From Sphingomonadaceae bacterium (GTDB taxonomy: Bacteria; Pseudomonadota; Alphaproteobacteria; Sphingomonadales; Sphingomonadaceae), in the NCBI GenBank assembly GCA_027533105.1, contig JAPZTW010000010.1:1-64000 (forward strand): a stretch of DNA of 64,000 nt, in the 5' to 3' direction. This document shows positions 23,862 to 32,965 of this stretch, one piece after another. The position numbers were made by a program, and so were the translations under genes. Every line of letters begins with the position of its first letter. Position 1 is the first letter of the stretch. The notes under the pieces are model-generated. The model did not search any database. It saw only the letters and a list, made by a program, of their open reading frames with translations, and had not been told where the DNA came from.

Positions 23862-26174
23862 TCAGCCGTGCTTCTTCTCGCGGGTCGAGCTGACCATGCC
23901 GGGGGCCAGGAAGCCGATCTGGCTGGATGAAACCTCGGCGGCGCGCTTTTTCAGTTCGCCTTTCATCTTAAGGTATTCAGCTTCCATCTCGGCCGAGACC
24001 GTGGCGCGGGAATCAGCGAGCGCGGCCTTGAAATCGGCGCCCGTCACTTCCGCGGCCTCGGCTCCGGCGCGCCGGATGGCGTTCAAACCGGCGCGGCGGA
24101 CCACGTCCTCCAGATCGGCCCCGGTGAAGCGTTCCGCCTCACGGGCGACCGCCGCGAGGTCGACATCCTTGGCCAGCGGCATCTTCGCGGTATGGATCTT
24201 GAGGATATGCTCGCGCCCCTTCGCATCGGGCGTGCCGACATAGACCAGCTCGTCCAGCCGACCGGGGCGGAGGAGCGCCGGATCGACCAGCCCGGGGCGA
24301 TTGGTGGCGCCGATCAGCACGACCGAGGCCAGTTCCTCCATCCCGTCCATTTCGGCCAGCATGGTGTTGACCACGCGCGCCGTCACCTGCGGCTCGTTGC
24401 CGCTGGTGCCGCGCGCGGGGACCAGGCTGTCGATCTCGTCGATGAAGATCACGCAAGGGGCGACCTGGCGGGCGCGGGCGAAGAGGCGCGACAATTGCTG
24501 TTCGCTTTCGCCGTACCACTTGCTGAGCAGGTCCGAGCTCTTCACCGAGATGAAGTTCGCCTCGCTCTCCTTGGCGACGGCCTTGGCCAGCAGGGTCTTG
24601 CCGGTCCCGGGCGGGCCATAGAGGAGGAAGCCCTTGGCCGGACGGATGCCCAGGCGGCGGAAGGCTTCGGGATGCTTCAGCGGCAGCTCGATCCCTTCCT
24701 GCAGCTTCTGTTGCGCCTCGTCCGCGCCGCCAATGTCGGCCCAGCCGATATTGGGCACCTGCACCATGACCTCGCGCATGGCCGAAGGCTGCACGCGCTT
24801 CAGCGCCGCTAGGAAATCCTCGCGCGTGACGACCAGCGTTTCCAGCACCTGCGGCGGGATGGTCTGCGCCTCCAGATCGAGCTGCGGCATGATCCGCCGC
24901 ACCGCCTCGATCGCCGCCTCGCGCGCCAGGGCGGCAATATCGGCACCGACGAAGCCATGCGTGGTGCGCGCCAGTTCGTCCAGATCGACCCCTTCGCCCA
25001 GCGGCATGCCGCGGGTGTGGATCCCCAGCACTTCGCGGCGACCGCCCTCGTCGGGTACGCCGATCACGATCTCGCGGTCGAACCGGCCGGGGCGGCGCAG
25101 CGCCTCGTCCAGCGCATCCGGGCGATTGGTGGCGGCGATCACCACGATGTGCGAGCGGGCGTGCAGCCCGTCCATCAGCGTCAGCAGCTGGGCGACCAGC
25201 CGCTTTTCCGCCTCGCCCGGCGTATCGGACCGCTTGGGCGCGATCGAATCGATCTCGTCGATGAAGACGATCGAGGGCGCGTTCTTGGCCGCTTCCTCGA
25301 ACACCTCGCGCAGGCGGCGCTCGCTTTCGCCATAGGCGCTGCCCATGATCTCGGGACCGTTGATGGTGAAGAAGCTGGCCTCGCTTTCGTTGGCGACGGC
25401 CTGGGCCAGCCGGGTCTTGCCGGTGCCCGGCGGGCCATGCAGCAGCACGCCCTTGGGCGGATCGACGCCAAGCCGCGTGAACAGCTCCGGATAGCGCAGC
25501 GGCAGTTCGACCATTTCGCGCAGCTGGCGGATCGTATCGCCCATCCCGCCGACATCGTCATAGTTCACATCGCCGCGCGAGCCGCGCGCTTCCTCGAACT
25601 CCTCGCGCAGTTCGACCTCGGTGTTCTCGTCGATATGAACCAGCCCCTTGGGGACCGTCGACACCACCGTGAGGCGGATCTGGGTCAGTGCAAAGGCCGG
25701 GGCATTGAGCATCCGGGCGACCTCAGGCGGCATGTCGCGCACCGGGGTCTGCCCGGTGGTGGCAACCAGATCGCCTGCCATCAGCGGGCGCCCGAAGAAG
25801 TTGCGCTTCAGCGCCTGGCCAGGACCCTGCAGCCGCATGTCCTTTTGCGCGGGGGCAAAGACCACGCGGCTGGCCGGCCGGCTTTCCGCCTTGCTGACCT
25901 GGACGTGATCGCCCGAGCCGACCCCGGCATTGGCGCGCTGCAGGCCGTCGAGCCGGATCACCTCCAGCCCCTCGTCCTCGGCATAGGCCAGCACGGCGCG
26001 GGCGGCGGTGGCGCGCTTGCCTTCGATCGCGATCACATCGCCTTCGGTAATGCCCAGCGCGCCCATCGCGCTTTTCGGCAGGCGGGCGATGCCTTGCCCG
26101 CTTTCTTCCTGGCGCGCGGCGGCAACCTGCAGGCGCACGGCCTTGCCAGCTGCGTTGGTTTCGGTTTCAGCCAT
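23862..26174 (-). CDS. CDC48/VAT-like double-AAA ATPase
   Basis: A 770-residue unfoldase-type ATPase. Residues 10-185 correspond to the double-psi barrel CDC48 N domain (ARLPKSAMGALGITEGDVIA), followed by two AAA modules. D1 has GPPGTGKT (247-254) and FIDEIDSIAPKR; D2 has GPPGTGKTLLAKAVAKES and FIDEIDSLVPARG, both with arginine-finger regions. Both Walker motifs are intact. This architecture is that of archaeal VAT and eukaryotic p97, and is restricted in bacteria. It probably extracts or unfolds proteins in the cytosol. An alternative start at 26183 adds three residues. Its gene ends convergently with polA. Confidence 0.93.
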   Translation of the reverse strand: MAETETNAAGKAVRLQVAAARQEESGQGIARLPKSAMGALGITEGDVIAIEGKRATAARAVLAYAEDEGLEVIRLDGLQRANAGVGSGDHVQVSKAESRPASRVVFAPAQKDMRLQGPGQALKRNFFGRPLMAGDLVATTGQTPVRDMPPEVARMLNAPAFALTQIRLTVVSTVPKGLVHIDENTEVELREEFEEARGSRGDVNYDDVGGMGDTIRQLREMVELPLRYPELFTRLGVDPPKGVLLHGPPGTGKTRLAQAVANESEASFFTINGPEIMGSAYGESERRLREVFEEAAKNAPSIVFIDEIDSIAPKRSDTPGEAEKRLVAQLLTLMDGLHARSHIVVIAATNRPDALDEALRRPGRFDREIVIGVPDEGGRREVLGIHTRGMPLGEGVDLDELARTTHGFVGADIAALAREAAIEAVRRIMPQLDLEAQTIPPQVLETLVVTREDFLAALKRVQPSAMREVMVQVPNIGWADIGGADEAQQKLQEGIELPLKHPEAFRRLGIRPAKGFLLYGPPGTGKTLLAKAVAKESEANFISVKSSDLLSKWYGESEQQLSRLFARARQVAPCVIFIDEIDSLVPARGTSGNEPQVTARVVNTMLAEMDGMEELASVVLIGATNRPGLVDPALLRPGRLDELVYVGTPDAKGREHILKIHTAKMPLAKDVDLAAVAREAERFTGADLEDVVRRAGLNAIRRAGAEAAEVTGADFKAALADSRATVSAEMEAEYLKMKGELKKRAAEVSSSQIGFLAPGMVSSTREKKHG

Positions 26175-26297
26175 GGGTCCCATCCTGCCGCACCCCGGAA
26201 CGGAGCGCCTGAGCCAAAGCTAGGAACTGGTCGGGCGATTGCAACGGGGCGGACATCACGCGCCGGGGCCTCGCCGCGCCTTGCCCGGACGCTGGAC

Positions 26298-26330
26298 AAA
26301 AAAAGGCCCGGGCGTTGCCGACCGGGCCTT
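26298..26330 (-). terminator. Leftward terminator before the CDC48 gene
   Basis: Read leftward: AAGGCCCGG (26330-26322), a 10-base loop, CCGGGCCTT (26311-26303), then a run of seven to nine T (26304-26298). It would end leftward transcripts coming from the universal-stress-protein gene, or a small RNA made within 26331-26573. Confidence 0.85.
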
Positions 26331-26573
26331 GGAAGTTTTGGGAGAGGATGCCTGAAAGGCAGGCTCTAAATGGTGCAGTGCCGCATTTTGTGCAAGTGCG
26401 AAAAGCTCAAAGTGAGTTGCGTAATTTGCAATCATGGTTCAACTGCGCGCAAGGTGTTTGAAATCAGGTCGGTCTTTACCGCGGATTTCCGGGGTTTGTC
26501 GGGCGCAGACCACCAGCCGCCGAAGGCCAATGCTGCATTGCAGCATAGACTAAAGGCTAGGTGGCGATCGCGC
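26331..26573. other. Non-coding stretch with a TGC/GCA palindrome
   Basis: A 243-base stretch without a convincing gene, less GC-rich than its surroundings. It contains the 8+1+8 palindrome ATGCTGCATTGCAGCAT (26530-26546), whose core CTGC-N3-GCAG matches the PhaR recognition pattern, and several TTGTGCA/TGCAAG-like words at 26370-26435. A leftward 59-codon frame (26435-26256) runs straight through the terminator and is not credible. It may be a long 3' UTR, a small RNA or a remnant of a deleted gene. Confidence 0.45.
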
Positions 26574-27359
26574 TCAATTGGCCAGGAACAGCGGCGGGGC
26601 GGTCAGCTCATCGAGGAAGAACCGCGTCACCCCGCCGAACAGGAACTCGCGCAGGCGGCTGTGGCCATAGGCCCCCATCACCAGCAGGCTGGCCTCGACC
26701 CGGGCGACTTCGGCGGCCAGGGTCTCCTCGACCGACTTGCCGCACGGCAGTTCGGTCAGCTCCGCCTTGATATCGTGGCGGGCGAGATAGCGCAGTGGAT
26801 CGGTTGCCGGGAAACCGGCGCGGCCTTCGGTCAGGACCGTCAGCACCCGGACGCTGCCCGCCGCCGCCAGTAGCGGCACGGCAGCCTTGAGCGCCCGCGC
26901 CGCCTCGCTGCTGCCGTCCCAGGCCACACAGGCGGTGCCGACCGGCAGCCGCAGCGGGGTATCGTCGGGCAGGGCCAGGACCGGGCAGGTCGCGGCCAGG
27001 GCCAGGTCGCCCGGATTGCCGGTGCTGCGCGAGACGACCACGATGTCGGCAAGGTCCGCGCTGCGCCCCAGCGCATCCATCAGCGGCATTTCCACTTGGG
27101 CAACGTCGAAGGGCACATCGTCCTTGCCGAGTCGCTCGGCCAGAGCCCGGGCCAGGGCATCGTCCTGCTTGATCGCCATTTCCAGCGCATCGCGCGCCAG
27201 CAGAGCCCCGCCATAGGGGTCGACCGTAACGTATTGATCAATCGGGGTATCGACCAGCACGGTCAGGTGCCCGCCGTGCACACGGGCCAAGTCCATCGCC
27301 GTATCCAGCCGGACCCCCATCTGCGGGTCATGCCCGCCCTGTACCAGGATTGAACGCAT
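26574..27359 (-). CDS. Universal stress protein (tandem UspA domains)
   Basis: A 261-residue protein with two consecutive UspA domains. The first (MRSILVQGGHDPQMGVRLDT...) is degenerate. The second (VGTACVAWDGSSEAARALKA, residues about 140-259) ends in the ATP-binding pattern VMGAYGHSRLREFLFGGVTR, where G-2x-G-9x-G(S/T) is the consensus, suggesting nucleotide binding. An FNR/FixK-type box centred about 59 bases upstream of the ATG implies induction under low oxygen, in keeping with other alphaproteobacterial Usp genes. It is divergent from a HAD phosphatase gene. Start at 27359 fits the beginning of the first beta strand. Confidence 0.9.
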   Translation of the reverse strand: MRSILVQGGHDPQMGVRLDTAMDLARVHGGHLTVLVDTPIDQYVTVDPYGGALLARDALEMAIKQDDALARALAERLGKDDVPFDVAQVEMPLMDALGRSADLADIVVVSRSTGNPGDLALAATCPVLALPDDTPLRLPVGTACVAWDGSSEAARALKAAVPLLAAAGSVRVLTVLTEGRAGFPATDPLRYLARHDIKAELTELPCGKSVEETLAAEVARVEASLLVMGAYGHSRLREFLFGGVTRFFLDELTAPPLFLAN

Positions 27360-27385
27360 CGCCTGCCTCCTCTCGACCAGAACTT

Positions 27386-27391
27386 TCTAGA
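27386..27391 (-). promoter_or_regulatory. Candidate -10 of the usp promoter
   Basis: TCTAGA, placed so that the start point (about 27379) is about 39-41 bases from the centre of the FNR-like box, the spacing of a class II FNR-dependent promoter. Inferred. Confidence 0.35.
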
Positions 27392-27411
27392 CCTGCCGAC
27401 CGACCGATTCC

Positions 27412-27425
27412 ATGATCGCGATCAA
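27412..27425 (-). promoter_or_regulatory. FNR/FixK-type box upstream of usp
   Basis: Read leftward TTGATCGCGATCAT, matching 9 of 10 fixed positions of TTGAT-N4-ATCAA. The inner TGATCGCGATCA is a perfect 12-bp palindrome. It sits in the divergent gap between usp and the HAD gene. Confidence 0.7.
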
Positions 27426-27494
27426 TTCGCGATGCTTGCACGGCCCGGCGGCTTGGGCCACTGACAGCGCGACAACCAGACAGGGATTTGCGCC

Positions 27495-28151
27495 ATGGCG
27501 GGCAGTTACGAGGCCGTGATCTTCGACTTTGGCGGCGTGATCACCGCTTCTCCCTTCGAAGCCTTCAACCGGCTGGAGGAAGAACGCGGCCTGCCGCGCG
27601 ATTTCGTGCGCCGGGTCAATGCGACCAATCCCGACAGCAATGCCTGGGCCCTGTTCGAGCGGGCCGAGATCGATGCCGCCACCTTCGACCGCCTGTTCGC
27701 GGCCGAGGCAGCGGCGATCGGCCACGAGCTGGACGGCGCCTCGGTGCTTGCGGTCCTGTCCGGCTCGATCCGCCCGGCCATGGTCACCGCTCTCGACCGG
27801 CTGAAGGGCGAAGGCTATCGCCTCGCCTGCATCACCAACAACGTGCCGGCCGGGCACGGGGCCGGCATGGCCCGCAGCGGTGACAAGCGCGACGCCTATG
27901 AACAGGTCTTCGCACGGTTCGAGCACGTGATCGAAAGCAGCAAGGCCGGGGTGCGCAAGCCCGATCCGCGCATCTACCTGATGATGTGCGAGCACCTTGG
28001 GCTGGAACCGGGTTCCTGCGTCTACCTCGATGACCTGGGGATCAACTGCAAGCCCGCCGCCCAGCTGGGCATGGCCGCGATCAAGGTGACCAGCGGGGAA
28101 CAGGCCCTGGCCGAGCTGGGCGAACTGCTGGGCATGACGCTGATTGACTGA
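27495..28151 (+). CDS. HAD-family phosphatase, subfamily IA
   Basis: A 218-residue hydrolase. Motif I is AVIFDFGGVI with nucleophile Asp11; the second aspartate position is Gly, as in the epoxide-hydrolase-N-terminal/YihX branch. Motif II is ITNN (about residue 112), motif III Lys in ESSKAGVRKPDPRIY (about 150), and motif IV VYLDDLGINCKPA carries the acidic pair. Members dephosphorylate small sugar phosphates or haloacids; substrate here is unknown. It is divergent from the usp gene and followed by an unrelated CoA-transferase operon. Confidence 0.88.
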   Translation: MAGSYEAVIFDFGGVITASPFEAFNRLEEERGLPRDFVRRVNATNPDSNAWALFERAEIDAATFDRLFAAEAAAIGHELDGASVLAVLSGSIRPAMVTALDRLKGEGYRLACITNNVPAGHGAGMARSGDKRDAYEQVFARFEHVIESSKAGVRKPDPRIYLMMCEHLGLEPGSCVYLDDLGINCKPAAQLGMAAIKVTSGEQALAELGELLGMTLID

Positions 28152-28276
28152 TCGGGATCGATTGAGCGGGGCAGGCTGGCGGGTGCATTCCGCGCAACCA
28201 TAACGGCGCGCGTTGCAATTGCCTTCACCGCCCGAATTCCCTAGCGGAATTGGCCTATTCCAGTCACGGAGCGGGA

Positions 28277-28978
28277 ATGAACAAGCTTTATCCTGATGCG
28301 GCGGCGGCACTTGACGGCCTGCTGCGCAACGATCTGCACATTGCCTGCGGCGGCTTTGGCCTGTGCGGCATTCCCGAACGCCTGCTCGATGCGGTGCGCG
28401 ACAGCGGGGTTTCGGGCCTGACGTTTTATTCCAACAATGCCGGGATCGACAACGAGGGCATCGGCAAGCTGCTGCGCACGCGGCAGGTGAAGAAGATGGT
28501 CTCCAGCTACGTGGGTGAGAACAAGGAGTTCGAGCGCCAGTATCTGTCGGGCGAACTGGAAGTCGAATTCTGCCCCCAGGGGACCCTGGCCGAGCGGATG
28601 CGCGCCGGCGGGGCGGGGATCCCCGGCTTCTATACCAAGACCGGCGTCGGCACGCTGGTGGCCGAGGGCAAGGAAAGCAAGGTCTTCGACGGGCAGGAGT
28701 ATATCCTCGAACGCGGGATCTTCGCCGACCTGGCGCTGGTCAAGGCCTGGAAGGCCGACACCACCGGCAATGTCGTGTTCCGCAAGACCGCGCGCAATTT
28801 CAACGTGCCCGCCGCCACCTGCGGCAAGGTCTGCGTGGTCGAGGTGGAGGAACTGGTCGAACCGGGCCAGCTCGATCCCGACGCGATCCACCTGCCGGGC
28901 GTCTATGTCCAGCGGCTGATCGTCGGCAGCCCCTATGACAAGAAGATCGAATTCCGCACCGTGAGGGAGGCCGCCTGA
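28277..28978 (+). CDS. 3-oxoacid CoA-transferase, subunit A
   Basis: A 233-residue alpha subunit of a class I CoA transferase (SCOT/AtoD type), which moves CoA from succinyl-CoA or acetyl-CoA to a 3-oxoacid such as acetoacetate. [19 protein letters not shown] carries the glycine-rich CoA-binding GGFGxxGxP motif, and [35 protein letters not shown] and [20 protein letters not shown] are typical. GCGGGAA precedes the ATG at 28277. The stop overlaps the next start by one base (TGATG), so subunits are made together. Acetoacetate or polyhydroxybutyrate breakdown is the likely pathway. Confidence 0.93.
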   Translation: MNKLYPDAAAALDGLLRNDLHIACGGFGLCGIPERLLDAVRDSGVSGLTFYSNNAGIDNEGIGKLLRTRQVKKMVSSYVGENKEFERQYLSGELEVEFCPQGTLAERMRAGGAGIPGFYTKTGVGTLVAEGKESKVFDGQEYILERGIFADLALVKAWKADTTGNVVFRKTARNFNVPAATCGKVCVVEVEELVEPGQLDPDAIHLPGVYVQRLIVGSPYDKKIEFRTVREAA

Positions 28979-29628
28979 TGACCCAGGAAACCAAGGGCTG
29001 GACCCGCGACCAGATGGCTGCCCGTGCGGCGCAGGAACTGCGCGACGGGTTCTATGTGAACCTGGGCATCGGCATCCCCACGCTGGTGGCGAACCACGTG
29101 CCCACCGGGATCACGGTGACGCTGCAATCGGAAAACGGGATGCTGGGCATCGGCCCCTTCCCGACCGAGGCCGAGGTTGACGCCGACCTGATCAATGCCG
29201 GCAAGCAGACGATCAGCGAACTGCCGCATTCGGCCTATTTCGACAGCGCGCAGTCCTTCGCGATGATCCGCGGCGGCAAGATCGACCTGACCGTGCTGGG
29301 GGCGATGGAAGTGGCCGAGAACGGCGACATCGCCAACTGGATGGTGCCCGGCAAGATGATCAAGGGCATGGGCGGGGCGATGGACCTGGTCGCCGGGGTC
29401 AAGAAGATCATCGTGGTGATGGAACACTGCGCCAAGGACGGCAGCCCCAAGTTCATCCCGGCCTGCACCCTGCCGCTGACGGGGCGCAACGTGGTCGACA
29501 TGGTGATCACCGATCTCGCCGTGTTCCAGCGCCCCGATCACGCCAGCCCGTTCCGGCTGATCGAACTGGCCCCCGGCGTCACGGCCGAGGAAGTGGCGGC
29601 AAAGACCACGGCGCACTACACGGCTTAA
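28978..29628 (+). CDS. 3-oxoacid CoA-transferase, subunit B
   Basis: A 216-residue beta subunit. The active-site Glu52 lies in [12 protein letters not shown], the family signature (S-E-N-G), and forms the covalent glutamyl-CoA intermediate. [19 protein letters not shown] and [20 protein letters not shown] are also diagnostic. Translationally coupled to subunit A. No dedicated regulator is adjacent. The substrate range cannot be read from the sequence; acetoacetate is most likely for this SCOT-like pair. Confidence 0.94.
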   Translation: MTQETKGWTRDQMAARAAQELRDGFYVNLGIGIPTLVANHVPTGITVTLQSENGMLGIGPFPTEAEVDADLINAGKQTISELPHSAYFDSAQSFAMIRGGKIDLTVLGAMEVAENGDIANWMVPGKMIKGMGGAMDLVAGVKKIIVVMEHCAKDGSPKFIPACTLPLTGRNVVDMVITDLAVFQRPDHASPFRLIELAPGVTAEEVAAKTTAHYTA

Positions 29629-29698
29629 TCATCCGGTTAAACAGGCTTGCAGGCCGCCTGCCTGCGCGCAATGATCGCTCCCGCCAAGGGAGAGAATC

Positions 29699-30832
29699 AT
29701 GAACAATGCCGTTTGCCGGATGGTCGGGTGCGAGTTTCCGCTGTTTGCCTTCAGCCATTGCCGCGATGTGGTGGTGGCGGTCAGCAAGGCCGGCGGCTTC
29801 GGCGTGCTGGGGGCAACCCGCTTCACCCCCGAACAGCTGGAAGAGGAACTGGCCTGGATCGACGCGCATATCGATGGCGCGCCATATGGCGTGGACGTGC
29901 TGGTGCCCGAAGTGGTCGATCCGCGCGTTGCCGAATTCCATGACAATGCCGAGCGCGCCGCCGCCATTTCCGAGCAGCACCGCCAGTTCACCGCCCGCCT
30001 GCTCAACGAATACGGTGTCGAGGTCTCGCCCGAGGAAGTGGTCCGCTATGAAGGCCGCGCCGGGATCACGCCGGAAAACGGCTATGCCCAGATGGAAGTG
30101 GCCTTCCGCCACCCGATCCGGCTGATCGCCAATGCGCTGGGCATCGCCCCGCCCAAGATGATCGAGGAAGGCAAGCAGCGCGGCGTGCCTGTGGCGGCGC
30201 TGGTTGGCGCCAAGGAACACGCGCTGCGCCAGACTGCCGCCGGGGTGGACATCATCGTTGCCCAGGGAACCGAGGCCGGCGGCCACTGCGGCGAGGTTTC
30301 GACCCTGGTGCTGATCCCCGAAGTGGTTCGCGCGCTCAAGGGAGCCGGTTACGACATCCCGGTGCTGGCCGCCGGCGGGATCATGACCGGGGCGCAGATG
30401 GCCGGGATGATGGCCGCCGGCGCACAAGGGGCCTGGACCGGTTCGGTCTGGCTGGCGACGACCGAGGCCGAAACCAGCGAGGCCTTCCGCGAAAAGATGA
30501 TCGCTGCGCGCAGCCGCGATACCGTGCGCAGCCGCAGCCGCACCGGCAAGCCCGCCCGCCAGCTCAAGACCGCCTGGCACGAGGCCTGGGACAGCCCGCA
30601 GGGCCCGGGTCCGCTGCCAATGCCGCTGATGGGCATGGTCTCCGAACCGGCGTTCCAGCGGATCGAGAAGTCGGTGGTCAACGGCAACGAGGCTGCGCGT
30701 GACCTGGTCAGCTACTTTGTCGGCCAGGGCGTGGGCCTGGTCGACCAGGTGCGCAGCGCCAGGGGCGTGGTCCAGGACTTTCGCGAGGAATTCATCGAGG
30801 CCGTGGGCGAACTCAACGGCATGCTGGGCTAA
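29699..30832 (+). CDS. Nitronate monooxygenase (2-nitropropane dioxygenase) family
   Basis: A 377-residue FMN-dependent TIM-barrel enzyme. Its N-terminal FPLFAFSHCRDVVVAVSKAG and GGFGVLGATRFTPEQLEEEL set the FMN phosphate site, and GTEAGGHCGEVSTL (about residues 188-201) followed by PVLAAGGIMTGAQMAGMMAA is the NMO signature. Such enzymes oxidise alkyl nitronates such as propionate 3-nitronate, or serve as enoyl reductases. AAGGGAG at 29687-29693 supports the ATG at 29699. It lies 70 bases after the CoA-transferase pair in the same direction, and may be co-transcribed. Confidence 0.88.
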   Translation: MNNAVCRMVGCEFPLFAFSHCRDVVVAVSKAGGFGVLGATRFTPEQLEEELAWIDAHIDGAPYGVDVLVPEVVDPRVAEFHDNAERAAAISEQHRQFTARLLNEYGVEVSPEEVVRYEGRAGITPENGYAQMEVAFRHPIRLIANALGIAPPKMIEEGKQRGVPVAALVGAKEHALRQTAAGVDIIVAQGTEAGGHCGEVSTLVLIPEVVRALKGAGYDIPVLAAGGIMTGAQMAGMMAAGAQGAWTGSVWLATTEAETSEAFREKMIAARSRDTVRSRSRTGKPARQLKTAWHEAWDSPQGPGPLPMPLMGMVSEPAFQRIEKSVVNGNEAARDLVSYFVGQGVGLVDQVRSARGVVQDFREEFIEAVGELNGMLG

Positions 30833-30897
30833 GTCGGACTCCGGGCAGCCTACAGGACCCGCTAACGCGTCCGCCAGAGGATCAGCCCTGACCAATC

Positions 30898-30985
30898 GTC
30901 ACCCCGGACTTGATCCGGGGTCCAGCTTCTTCCGAAACCCCGCGCTCCACCGATTAGCGGGACCCCGGGTCAAGCCCGGGGTGAC
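30898..30985. repeat. Dispersed palindromic repeat, unit A (double hairpin)
   Basis: Left element GTCACCCCGGACTTGATCCG (30898-30917, continuing GGG) and right element CCCCGGGTCAAGCCCGGGGT (30963-30982, then GAC) are inverted relative to each other, and each is itself a hairpin. Related copies are at 31708-31734 and 37545-37629. Located between the nitronate monooxygenase and GST genes. Confidence 0.8.
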
Positions 30986-31025
30986 GGGGTTGTATGTCAG
31001 GCGGCGCACAGGTTAGTCTGGGTCC

Positions 31026-31706
31026 ATGAGTTACACCCTGATCACCGCCAACCGGAACTATTCAAGCTGGTCGCTGCGGCCCTGGCTGCTGATGAAGGCG
31101 CTCGGCATCCCCTTTGCCGAGCGGATCGAGCCATTCACCAAGCCCGACAATTACGAGGACTTCCGCAAGTTCTCGCCCACGGGCCAGGTTCCGGTGCTGA
31201 TCGACGGTGAGCGCACGGTGCCGGACTCGCTGGGCATCACGCTCTATCTGGCGGACCGGCACGAAGGGGTCTGGCCGATCGATCCCGAAGCGCGGATCTT
31301 TGCCATGGGCGCGGTCTGCGAGATGCATGGCGGCTTTGGCCACCTGCGCAATGATTGCACGATGAACGTGGGCGTGCGCGTCACCCCCAAGCCCATGAGC
31401 GAAGGCCTTAAGCGCAATGTCACCCGCGTGCGCGAGATCTTCGAGGAAGGCCTGGCGCGGTTCGGTGGGCCGTGGCTGGCGGGAGCGGAGTTCTCGGCCG
31501 TCGACGCCTTTTACGCCCCGGTCGCCTTCCGCATCCGCACCTATGGGCTGGATGTGGGGCAGGGTCAGGCCTGGGTGGACCAGGTGCTGGCCCATCCGGC
31601 CATGCGCGACTGGGAGGCCCAGGCCCTGACTGAAACCTGGCGCGAGGAAGCCCACGAGGCTGAACTCGCAGCAGCGGGCGTGATCACAGCCGACTATCGC
31701 CAGTAG
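31026..31706 (+). CDS. Glutathione S-transferase family protein
   Basis: A 226-residue GST. The thioredoxin-fold N-terminal domain (residues 1-80) reads TLITANRNYSSWSLRPWLLM, with SSWS supplying the active-site Ser, and GQVPVLIDGERTVPDSLGIT, where VPVLI is the cis-Pro motif and PDSLGI binds the gamma-glutamyl group. The C-terminal helical domain follows. It conjugates or reduces electrophiles with glutathione; physiological substrate unknown. A palindromic repeat lies directly after its stop, facing the convergent metK gene. Isolated from upstream genes by repeat unit A. Confidence 0.92.
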   Translation: MSYTLITANRNYSSWSLRPWLLMKALGIPFAERIEPFTKPDNYEDFRKFSPTGQVPVLIDGERTVPDSLGITLYLADRHEGVWPIDPEARIFAMGAVCEMHGGFGHLRNDCTMNVGVRVTPKPMSEGLKRNVTRVREIFEEGLARFGGPWLAGAEFSAVDAFYAPVAFRIRTYGLDVGQGQAWVDQVLAHPAMRDWEAQALTETWREEAHEAELAAAGVITADYRQ

Positions 31707-31707
31707 C

Positions 31708-31734
31708 GTCATCCCGGACCTGATCCGGGATGAC
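31708..31734. repeat. Dispersed palindromic repeat, unit B (single hairpin)
   Basis: GTCATCCCGGA (31708-31718), five bases, TCCGGGATGAC (31724-31734): a perfect 11-bp stem lying in the 40-base gap between the convergent GST and metK genes. It may serve as a two-way transcription stop. Confidence 0.8.
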
Positions 31735-31746
31735 AGGCTACCTGGC

Positions 31747-32955
31747 TTACTGGCCCAGTGCGGCCTTCAGATCGTCGACCAGGTCGAGCCGTTCCCACGG
31801 GAACAGGTCGCCCTCGGCCTTGCGGCCAAAGTGACCATAGGCCGCGGTCGGCTTGTAGATCGGCTTGTTGAGGCCGAGGTGCGTGCGGATGCTGCGCGGG
31901 GTCAGCCCGCCAAGGACCGGCAGACCCAGGATCGCGGCCTCGATCTGGTCGTCGCCCACGGTGCCGGTCTCGTGCGTGTCGACATAGAGCGACAGCGGCT
32001 TTGACACGCCGATCGCATAGGCCAACTGGATCGTGCAGCGCGTGGCAAGGCCCGCAGCGACAACGTTCTTGGCCAGGTAGCGGCTGATATAGGCGGCCGA
32101 ACGATCGACCTTGGTCGGGTCCTTGCCGCTGAAGGCACCGCCGCCGTGCGGCGCCGCGCCGCCATAGGTATCGACGATGATCTTGCGCCCGGTCAGGCCG
32201 GCATCCCCATCGGGGCCACCGATCTCGAAACTGCCGGTCGGATTGATGAAGTATTCGGTCTCGCGCAGCAGGACCGGCGGGATCACTTCGGCAATCACGC
32301 GCTTCACATAGGCGTGCAGTTCGGCTTCCTTTTCGCCCTCGTCATAGCCGGGGGCGTGCTGGGTGCTGACCACCACGGCGGTCGCGGCCACCGGCAGGCT
32401 GCCTTCATAACGCAGGGTCACCTGGCTCTTGGCATCGGGCTCAAGGAAGGGGGCTACGCCCGTGTGGCGGTCGGCCGCCATCTTCTCGAGGATCTTGTGA
32501 CTGTAATAGAGCGTCGCCGGCATCAGGTCGGGCGTTTCATCGGTGGCATAGCCAAACATGATGCCCTGGTCGCCCGCGCCTTCGTCCTTGTTGGCATTGG
32601 CGTCCACGCCCTGGGCGATATGCGCCGACTGGCCGTGCAGGCGGTTGATGAATTCGAACTGTTCCCAATGGAAGCCGGCCTGGGCGTAACCGATGTCCTT
32701 CACCGTCTGGCGGACAACGCGCTCGATCTCTTCCTTGGCGCCGGGGGCCCATTCGCCGTTTTCATAGACGCCCTTGCAGCGGATTTCACCGGCCAGGACG
32801 ACCAGCTGGGTGGTGCACAGCGTTTCGCAGGCGATGCGGGCTTCGGGATCCTTGGACAGGAACAGGTCAACGATCGAATCCGAGATCTGGTCCGCCACCT
32901 TGTCGGGATGGCCTTCGGAAACGCTTTCGGAAGTGAAGAGGTAGGTGCTGCGCAT
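31747..32955 (-). CDS. metK: S-adenosylmethionine synthetase
   Basis: A 402-residue enzyme making AdoMet from methionine and [23 protein letters not shown] contains the ATP-binding [30 protein letters not shown] is the hexapeptide signature region, and [19 protein letters not shown] the P-loop-like segment with catalytic Lys. Length is normal. GAGGA precedes the ATG at 32955. A 20-bp palindrome (32966-32985) lies immediately upstream and is the likely site of a methionine/SAH-responsive repressor. It is the last gene of the leftward hisS-prfA-prmC-DUF4167-lnt-metK run. Confidence 0.98.
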   Translation of the reverse strand: MRSTYLFTSESVSEGHPDKVADQISDSIVDLFLSKDPEARIACETLCTTQLVVLAGEIRCKGVYENGEWAPGAKEEIERVVRQTVKDIGYAQAGFHWEQFEFINRLHGQSAHIAQGVDANANKDEGAGDQGIMFGYATDETPDLMPATLYYSHKILEKMAADRHTGVAPFLEPDAKSQVTLRYEGSLPVAATAVVVSTQHAPGYDEGEKEAELHAYVKRVIAEVIPPVLLRETEYFINPTGSFEIGGPDGDAGLTGRKIIVDTYGGAAPHGGGAFSGKDPTKVDRSAAYISRYLAKNVVAAGLATRCTIQLAYAIGVSKPLSLYVDTHETGTVGDDQIEAAILGLPVLGGLTPRSIRTHLGLNKPIYKPTAAYGHFGRKAEGDLFPWERLDLVDDLKAALGQ

Positions 32956-32965
32956 CGCGTCCTCG

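Noticed and set aside
26256..26435. 59-codon leftward ORF between usp and the CDC48 gene
   Set aside because: It has no ribosome-binding site and reads directly through a strong terminator stem and T-run, which is unlike a real gene.
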